A stretch of 64,000 nt of DNA. It comes from Sciurus carolinensis (taxonomy: Eukaryota; Chordata; Mammalia; Rodentia; Sciuridae). The number at the start of each line of letters is the position of its first letter. Positions within the stretch are counted from its first letter, which is position 1. The position numbers were made by a program, and so were the translations under genes. Below are positions 56,730-64,000 of this stretch, in pieces. The notes below the pieces were generated by a model that ran no database searches, had not been told where the DNA came from, and saw only the letters and a program-made list of their open reading frames with translations. The stretch covers positions 170,805,598-170,869,597 of the forward strand of contig NC_062217.1 of NCBI RefSeq assembly GCF_902686445.1, written 5' to 3'.

Positions 56730-56735
56730 AATAAA
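56730..56735 (+). terminator. Polyadenylation signal of nested LTR
   Basis: AATAAA followed by a CT- and T-rich stretch, in the expected place for the R/U5 boundary. Confidence 0.6.
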
Positions 56736-57111
56736 ACCTGCTTAATCTGCTTGCCTTGGCTGCTTCTCTAGTGTTCAATCTTCAACATGAGAAGGAGCAG
56801 AACTCGTCACCGGTAAACGGCGGTATCAGTACCTCTGCTGCTCCGTTTCCCGGCTGCTGTAAGCTGAGCAGCTTTCCTCTACCATGCCCTTCCGCCATGA
56901 TGTTCTGCCTCGCCAGGAGCCAGAACAATGGAGTTGACGAGCCATTGACTGAACTTCTGAAACTGTGATTCCAGAATAAACTACTCCTTTAAGTTGTTCT
57001 TGTCAGTTATCTTGGTCACAGAAACAAAAGCTGACTGACACAAGACGGATCCGGCTCCGAGGTGCACGTTTGCTGACTACGGAAACACAGCAGAGCCTCT
57101 TCAACTTACAC

Positions 57112-57260
57112 ATACAGGTGAACCATCTGGAGATCTTATGAAAACGTGGGTTTGGCAGCAGAGCAGAGTGTTGGTGTGTCCCAATCTTTGGTACTAATGA
57201 TCCCTCAGGGGATGCTGATGGCGGGCCGTGGACTGCACTTGGGGCTGAACGTCCATGCCT
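57112..57260. mobile_element. MER5-like hAT relic
   Basis: 'accatctggagatcttatga', 'ggggatgctgatggcgggcc' and 'gtggactgcacttgggg' are colinear with MER5-type elements. The terminal repeats are lost. Confidence 0.55.
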
Positions 57261-58351
57261 GAGACTCACTGGAGAGGACTGGAGGCCTGTGTGGTTTCCC
57301 TCTGTGACCAGAGCTCCCGCAGGAAGCCCTCGTCCCCACCCCCCTTCCAGCCCAGACTGCACTGGTCCTGTTCTGCTCACCTGCCACCATGCCCGTCATG
57401 CCTAAGCACACACTCGGACGTCCATAAGCAGCTGCTGAATGACTCGCTGGGACAGTCACCTGGGACAGAAATGGTAGCTTACACTTCTGGCTTCTTCCAG
57501 GCCCCCTAAGAAAGTGCCTCGTGTTCTAGATTTTAAACATGCGCACTGGCTGTCTTTGAGGAAGGTCTTGTATCCAGCCTCCGCCGTTGCCGTTCTGATC
57601 ACCTTTGTCTTTCTTTCTCTCCAACACTCCTCTTCCTCTGCTGGTGACACAACACGGCTCTCCTGTGGACTAGGTAGATCCGACCCCCATCTACAGTCAC
57701 AGGAATGGGCACAAGAGGTCACGTTGGGCAGAACAAGCCTGGAGTCCTGACCATGGCGCTTGGTTCTGGGACAGATTCGTGAGAAAAGCCAGGCCACTTG
57801 CATGTCCTCTCGACTCTTCCGCATAGTCTCCTAGGAGAGGCAGTCCTTTCTCCTGGGGCTCCAGCAGCCAGTGTGTGAGTCTGGGGATGCCACAGGCCTT
57901 CTTGAGCATCACAGCAGGTGATCCTGACCGTGAGACCGTGAGACAGCCCGAAGGACAGGGCCCGATAGAATGTTGAGCCCTTTATCTGGCCACATCCGAA
58001 GTGGCTTGCAGCTTGCTTCCCAGTTACATGCAGAACGTCTTCACCTTTTGTTCAAGCCACTTCAGTTAGTTTTCTGTCACTTGTCACCAAAAGAATTCTG
58101 ACTGTACAGGGAAAAATCTTGTGTACTTTTGGCCAACTTCATTTACCTTAAACTCAGTTTCTTTGATCACAGTAAGCCACTTTACGTAGGACAGTGAAAG
58201 AAGATGTAAAACTGAGAGGAAGGAACCACACACACCCACAGGCTTGTTCCTGCGACTTCAGGCCCAGCTGGGTCCACGCCAACCTGGCATGAGAACACAG
58301 GTCAGACGAGGTTCGTTCTTCACGTGGCACCTTCTCCTGGTGCAGAGGGGC
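57261..58351. other. Unassigned sequence
   Basis: No feature was recognised between the MER5-like relic and the next LTR. Confidence 0.4.
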
Positions 58352-58793
58352 TGTGGTTGCACTTTGGATCTGGAAGTTCTCCCAGAGGCTCATGCGTTCG
58401 AGGCCTGGTCCCCAGCACAGTCTTCAAAGGTGGGACTGGGGAGCCATGGGACTGAGGACTCCAACCTCTTTGGTGGAGAGTTCACTGATGACTCGTAACT
58501 TGATGGCGTTACTGGGGGTGGGGGTGGAAACTGTGGGAGGTGGGGTCTAATAGGAGGCAGGGGTCTTTGGGCTGTCCCCACCCTGACCCCTGCTTCCCCG
58601 CTGCCACAAGGCGAGTGGCTATGCCCCACCATGCCTCCTCTGCCATGTGGCTCTGCCTCAGCACAGGCCACGGCCACGGAGTCAGCCAACCGTGGGCTGA
58701 CACCTCTGAAACCACTTGCCAAAATAAATCTTTCCTCCTTTAAGTTGATTTTCTCAGGTATCCTATCACAGTGATGAATAGCTGCCTCACACA
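58352..58793 (+). mobile_element. Solo LTR, ERVL-MaLR-like
   Basis: Starts TGTGGTTGCACTTTGG and ends CTGCCTCACACA. Inner blocks 'cctggtccccagcacagtct', 'tctgccatgtggctctgcct' and 'ccaaaataaatctttcctcc', plus 'ctcaggtatcctatcacagt', match the copy at 11045 closely in order. No target duplication was recognised. Confidence 0.8.
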
Positions 58794-60864
58794 GCTTCTT
58801 TCGCTCCCTAGCGTCAGTTAGGTGAAGTAAAAATCCCCAGTGTATTTTCCAGAAGGGAAGCCAAAACCCAGACTAAGACACGTTGCCTCGGATTTGGCGA
58901 AACTTCTCTCCTCTCTTCCCTTCCATCTCTTCATGGCTTTGTTTGGCAGCCCAAGAACATGCATCAAGCTGTTGTTTAGGAAAAGCTGACTGGTATCAGT
59001 GGCAACCCTCCTTTTTGTTGTTTATGAGCTGATATCTTTTTAAATTTGAGATGGTCTGGCCACCAGATGAGCAGATTTATAGACAAAACATCGCTGGTAT
59101 CTGAGCACATTCTAGCAATGCATGCTAGTACACATGCTCACCCACATTAAACACACACACATCATAGTCTAAAAATCTTGGTGGAAAGACTGAAACTCAG
59201 CCCTTCCAGCAAGACTTCATGGATCTGGATGAATGTCTATTTTTTTTTTTTGTTTTCTTTAACAGCATCTAAACAAATTAGCAAAGCCAGGTCTAAACTG
59301 AACTCAAATAACTGGCCCACAGAAATCTCCAGTGCTGTGCTGTAGTTAAACTTTCACTGCTGAGAGGAAAGAGATGGTAAGAAAGCATCATTGTTCTGGT
59401 CGAGAGGACTAGCGCCTGGATGTGAACTCCTCTCTTACCCTTTTAGGAAAGTGCTTGCCACGCACACACCCAGAGAGACCTCAACATGCTAAATCCACAA
59501 GCAGCAGCCACCCATTCAGCTCTACTGAGTGGGGACACTCTCCTGCCTAGAGACACAAATCCGATTTTGAGAACATTTTCAAACACAAGCATTAAAGCAG
59601 AAGTCAGCCTGGTGCTCAGCTTGGGAGTCAAGCAAATCGTAACATCACACAAGTAAAGAGAAACGGGCTCCTCTTCCCAGAGCAGGTGCAGTTGTATCAG
59701 TGTGGAAAAGCAGACCCCAGACTGCCTGGGAGCACATCTTCGTCTGCTACAGGATGTTCACTTGTATCTGCTGAGGCCAACGCTGGGGAACGCTAAGATG
59801 ACCTGGAGGACGTCAACATTTAAAGAAAGAAACATGGGAGGGCCATGCTCTAGCCCGAAGATGGGTTTTCTCTTTTCAGGAAGACTTGGCAACTCTTTGG
59901 AGGCAGGCAGGAAAGCGAGGGTGAAGAACAAAGTGGAAGTCACTCCGATGGACATTTTGTGATCTGGGAGCAGGGAGAACCAGCACAGGAAAGGGAAGGC
60001 GGCATTACGCAACTTTGTTGAGAAAATGAAGGGCTACCTGGTTCACACATATCAGCAGAGTTGACATACTTTTCATTTTATAAGAAGTAAAAGTACATTA
60101 GGGTCTTTTCTAAAGCCTCAGCTGTGTTAGCACAGATGAGGCAAATTATTATAATAATTGATGTCTGATCTTTTATGTGAAACTACATTAAAATGATCAT
60201 TTAAGAGAAAGTTCTCCAAGAAATGCTCAGCAGCCATCTGTGGACTTCAAATGTCATTTCTCCAGGTGGACATGGCATTGGTATGGAGGACTCTGCCCAG
60301 GCCTTGTCTATTGACAAAAAGCTCAGTATAAAATAGGACTGCTTCCACTCCATATAGCAACTGGTTTCTGATGCACAATTGCTCTTGCGGTTAACATTTT
60401 TGTAAAAGTTTATATTATTCTAGATGATTTACTGATACTGAGCAGATTACAGCTGCTGCTATTTAAATGGTTGCTCAAACACCAGTATTCTCCCAGATTC
60501 TTGTTCCACTCATCTCCTTATCATCATCCCTTAGGAATTAGAGATTAAATTCCACAATTAATTGCTGATAAGAGTACAAGAATATACAAAAACTTACATG
60601 TTTTAAAATGAATTATACTAAAAGGAAAAACAGTGGACTTCCAAGTAAGGAACACAGCCTTTTCTGATAACGCGTGGTTTAACCCAGAGTCATCTCCATA
60701 TTGCGCTCCATGTACAGCATCACTCAAGTTTGCAAGTCTCGTGTTTCTTAACAAGGGTCTTAGGCTGCTCTGATGAAATTTATACTTGTAGCACATGACT
60801 AAGAGAAGGGAAAGAAATTCCTGGGGGATTTCAAAATGCTGCCAAAATAGTTCCTGATTTTAAA
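58794..60864. other. Unassigned, partly AT-rich sequence
   Basis: 60050-60480 is AT-rich and repeat-free, with a perfect 16-bp palindrome AATTATTATAATAATT at 60144-60159. A T-run lies near 59241-59251. No gene or transposon was recognised. Confidence 0.4.
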
Positions 60865-61061
60865 GGAGTGGTTCTCGAATGCAGTCGAATTTTATCCCTT
60901 TGGGGACATTGGCAATGTCTGGAGACATTTTTGGTTATTGTAACCTGGGGCATGGGCTGTGGCTGAGGCCAGGGATGCAGCTTCACATCTGGCAATGCAC
61001 ACAGCAACCCCGCAAGATCCTGACGCTCTGTATGTTGACAGGGCCAAGGCTGAGAAACCTG
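60865..61061. mobile_element. MER-type hAT DNA transposon relic
   Basis: The left end GAGTGGTTCTCGAA and right end CTGAGAAACCTG form degenerate inverted termini. The body has 'ggggacattggcaatgtctg', 'gagacatttttggttattgt', 'gaggccagggatgcagcttc' and 'ctggcaatgcacacagc', colinear with a MER-type non-autonomous hAT family. No transposase is present. Confidence 0.7.
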
Positions 61062-63913
61062 TCGGACATCATCAGGCACTCAGTGTTGGTTGGGTGGGTG
61101 GCTTTCAGAGCCCTTGAAAACTCACATGCAATTTGTACACAAGAACAAATAAATGTGGAGACATGAGGCAGGCATAGCACCCAGAGTTAGTTCTTCATGA
61201 AGCTCCGACGAAGGGAAATAGTATTAGGGGTTCTTTCTGCTTTCCAGTGGTAGATGATTGACAACTTGGCTAATCAGGTGTGTTGGTTGGGGGGTCAAAC
61301 CAACATCCCAAAAGGCATACAGAAGGGAACAGTGGCCCACAACCCGGGAAGCCAGAGCAGAGCAATGGAGCGACCTAGTTAAGAGGATCATTTGAATGCT
61401 GCAGGGAGAATGCTACGAAGCCCAACGGCTGGTCGGCTCCTCTGAATCACGTCCATCAGAAACCCTGCTCTGCAGGTTAGAAGAGAGGTGAAGAAACGAA
61501 GTTTTTTTTTTTCCTGTTACCTCTCCCATCTTTCTTGATAATTGCATCCCCTGGCCTATACAAATGGAGCTTTTTCTCAATTATATGCCAACTTCTTGTC
61601 ACAAGAATATTCTCTGAGAACCGTCAAATGGCAGAACATTTCTTTTCAAGAATTAATGAAACTTTTCTATTACCCATTATACTGCTGTCAAAATTGAGAC
61701 TGGTGAGAGAGCAATGAAAACCAGAATTCTAAAGGCAAGAATATTGTCAAGTCACAGTTGGGGATTTTGGCAGTGAACCAAAATCCCATCAACGTAGGAG
61801 GGACATTTTTCATCCTTTAATTGCTTCTCATGGCTACTTCCAGAAAATGTAGACTGTTCACACCTTGATGAAGAGGGGTGAAAAGATAATGCAGCTTTTG
61901 AAATCTCTATTACAGCAGAAAACCTGGGTATAAATTTTCTAGACACCTCTATAAAATTCTGCTGCACATGTGAATTATTTCAAACTGATAAAAATGCATA
62001 AAAATTATGTGATCCACGGTGCTGTTCATCTCTTGTCTTGGAAAACAAGACAGTCTCAAGCAGTGACTGTCCTTTGGAATGTGTAAGGATTACTAATGGT
62101 AAAAAGTAAATCCTGGGAGTCCTGTTGTCACATAGAATGAGTTAGGATTTACCCCAACGACCACAAGGTGGTGATTTGTCATGCCTTTGATTGTGACATA
62201 CACATGTCAGACTTTACCAACTCTACAGAGCTTAAGGAAAATGGTCACATGCTATCAAAATAGTCCAGATATTTCAGTTGCATTCCATCAACAGCTGTTC
62301 AAGGTTTCAGTGGAGATGGCAAAACAGGGACTTATAGTCACACTGGGTATAGGTCTTAAGCCACAGAAGATCAAGAAAAAGATTATAGCAAATAAGAAGT
62401 CCTTCACGCTTCTATTACTGTGACTTTCAGTACTGTGAGTATTGAGCTCAATAGCAGAACCCCTGTTTGAGCAGAGTTAGGGTTTGGGCCCATGTGAAGT
62501 TCAGAGTAGCTGGTTATCCCAGCTAGACAGGACACAGCAGCACGACCTCACCAGGACAGTCTATGCTGGTAACTCAGGAGCAGGGTATTCTCCATGGTGT
62601 GCTTACGATGTAGAAACATATGGTTACATCTTGGGATTGATTCTCCCGACACCATGTTAATTCCTAGGCTTGACTCTTGTTCTTTTTGGATGCAGCTGTC
62701 AATTTGACCACAGAATCTCCTGTTCTCCCCAAACTGCCAAGGGCCTTCCAGCACACTAGCTTCCTCCTGGGTTGACCCTCTATGGCACAGGTCCATCCTT
62801 CATCTCTTCCTGGTGAACTCGATTCCAATCTTGCAGAAATAGCACCTGACAAAGCTAGATGGCTGCAGCTCCTGCTGACTGACACTCCATTCTATGCCAG
62901 TTGCCAAGCCTGAGAGAGGGAGCTATTGCCTACAGCAGCTCCTTCTTCTCTCTCTTGGGTGCCAGACCCACGTGTGTCACCTAGCACCTGGCCCCAGCAC
63001 GTCCCATTCGGTTGGCATCACTGGTTACAGTGTACCATGTGCTAGATGGGAACAATAAAGTGTGACAGAGTAGGGCGGGGGCAGGCCCAGGGGAAAGTAT
63101 AGGAAGGTGTCCTGGTGGACAGGAAGTGTGTGTCTCCTCCTGGTTGAATGAGCCAATGAAGAAGGCAGTAGAGCGGGTGGAAATTGGCAATGATTGGTGA
63201 ATCTGCACTTTGGAAGAAAGCAGGGAGTGGAGGGTGTGTTGACCCAGGACTGGGCTCTCTCTGCATCACAGTAGGTTGAAAGGGGGACCCTTCAGCTAGA
63301 GTTTGAACTTCCCTTGGGTCAATACCCCTAAACCTATTGAATCATGAGTTCTCCTAAATTCTACTGGTTTTATCTTGAACCCAGGATTAAAAGGCATATC
63401 TGCAATACATGTGTGTCCTGCCCATTAGTTTTATGAAAAAATTGAGTAGACTTGATTAAACATTAGTTCATCTTTGGTAATTATCTCCAGAAGCAAATAC
63501 AAATTAATGGAGCATTAAATGAAAGCTCTTCTTTCCTTTCTGTTTTTGTTTGTGTGGACCAATTATTCCATTCCTGCACAGGTGAAGAAAAGGAGACTCT
63601 TGCAGTTTCGTGTGTTCTAGATGCCGATGTGTTCTACACGTCAGTCTTGCTTTTCTCTCTAACTTTATCACTTCCAGTGATTGATGGAGGTGGCTCTTGA
63701 ACATGCACGTTTGGATCCTTCTGAGTTGAACTGAGTGGTTTTGATTACGGAAAGATCAATTCTTTTCAATCTTGCTGAAATAGTGGGCAAAGGATTTTTC
63801 CTCCTTGTCATGACTAATACAAACAATGTTGTGGGACCCGAGCTCTGTCCTGATGGTGGACTCAGGTGCTTCTCCCTCCTGCACCAGAGAGAGCTGTTTT
63901 TGTTGTTGTTTTT
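61062..63913. other. Long unassigned interval
   Basis: No element was recognised over 2.8 kb. 62144-62260 is an open 39-codon run of non-repetitive composition, and one AATAAA (63054-63059) is present without a following A-tract. 61500-62160 and 63340-63540 are AT-rich. An unfamiliar retroelement or old retrocopy cannot be excluded. Confidence 0.35.
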
Positions 63914-64000
63914 TAAATGACAGCCTTCTTGAGATATAATTCACAAACCATAAAATTCACCTTACAGATGTGCAGTTCAGAGGTTTGCACTCAATTCATA
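63914..64000 (-). mobile_element. Old L1 3' end, antisense, cut by window edge
   Basis: 'cttcttgagatataattcac', 'aaaccataaaattcacctta' and 'atgtgcagttcagaggtttg' match an antisense old L1 3' region. It continues past the window. Confidence 0.75.

Larger units (their letters stand above)
56289..56828 (+). mobile_element. 540-bp solo LTR, ERV1-like, nested
   Basis: Begins TGAAGCC and ends GGTATCA, with terminal TGA/TCA inverted bases. It is flanked by the exact 4-bp repeat GTAC (56285-56288 and 56829-56832); a 4-bp duplication is typical of gammaretrovirus-like (class I) elements. A TATAAAA box (56634-56640) and an AATAAA signal (56730-56735) sit about 96 bases apart, the normal U3-R layout. 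No internal gag, pol or env sequence is present, so it is a recombined solo LTR. The exact family is not recognised. Confidence 0.85.
56086..57042 (+). mobile_element. MaLR-like solo LTR split by a younger LTR
   Basis: Starts TGTTATGGTTGGG and ends GACTGACACA. Flanks are AGACA (56081-56085) and AGACG (57043-57047), an imperfect 5-bp target duplication. The left part holds 'ggattaatccatttgatgga' and the right part 'ccatgatgttctgcctcgcc' plus 'agaataaactactcc' before the end. Removing the insertion at 56289-56832 leaves about 413 bases with the layout of the LTRs at 11045 and 58352. Confidence 0.85.

Noticed and set aside
63054..63059. AATAAA as a gene 3' end
   Set aside because: No A-tract, GT-rich downstream element or coding sequence accompanies it; the hexamer is common by chance.

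Overview
The window reads as non-coding nuclear DNA from a rodent, most probably a squirrel-family species (ground squirrel, marmot or chipmunk type). The main evidence is its SINEs. Two are tRNA-Ala-derived ID elements (303-408 and 2269-2392), the second carrying an A-rich tail of the kind I associate with squirrels. Three are dimers of a 7SL-derived B1 unit joined to a degenerate ID unit (18809-19015, 33451-33677, 34827-35045). No bacterial, plasmid or phage feature was seen. Repeat family names come from remembered consensus sequences, not from a database search.

I found no protein-coding gene, exon, structured RNA gene or CRISPR array that I can defend. The open reading frames are short, overlap on both strands, lack recognisable domains, and often run through repeats or simple-sequence tracts. 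The window is best treated as intergenic or deep-intronic DNA.

Layout. 1-8160: unique sequence with ID, MIR and L2 relics and a (GT)19 microsatellite. 8165-10330: AT-rich, decayed, antisense L1. 11045-11475: MaLR-like LTR. 13-17.3 kb: GC-rich, L2- and MIR-rich, with a G-quadruplex motif. 18.8-22.2 kb: B1-dID SINE, several antisense MIRs, and a CpG-rich block partly made of L2. 22.2-25.5 kb: mostly unassigned. 25.5-26.4 kb: old LINE with a 66-bp alternating purine-pyrimidine tract. 29.5-30.2 kb: possible retroposed segment. 32.6-39.5 kb: decayed CCAT array, two copies of a CAGGTTGAG-ended DNA transposon (one invaded by a SINE), and an antisense MaLR-like LTR. 40-53 kb: MIR, L2, an L1 3' end, a hAT-like relic and an MLT1-like LTR. 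55.9-58.8 kb: densest transposon cluster, where a 540-bp LTR sits inside a MaLR-like LTR. 60.8-64 kb: hAT-like relic, unassigned sequence, and the start of an antisense L1 3' end.

The clearest structures are transposon nesting events that give relative ages. The best is 56086-57042, where a TG...CA LTR with a 4-bp target duplication split an older LTR that has its own imperfect 5-bp duplication. Several AT-rich unique intervals contain dyad or octamer-like motifs and could be regulatory, but this needs cross-species comparison. I did not find convincing evidence of a new biological system.
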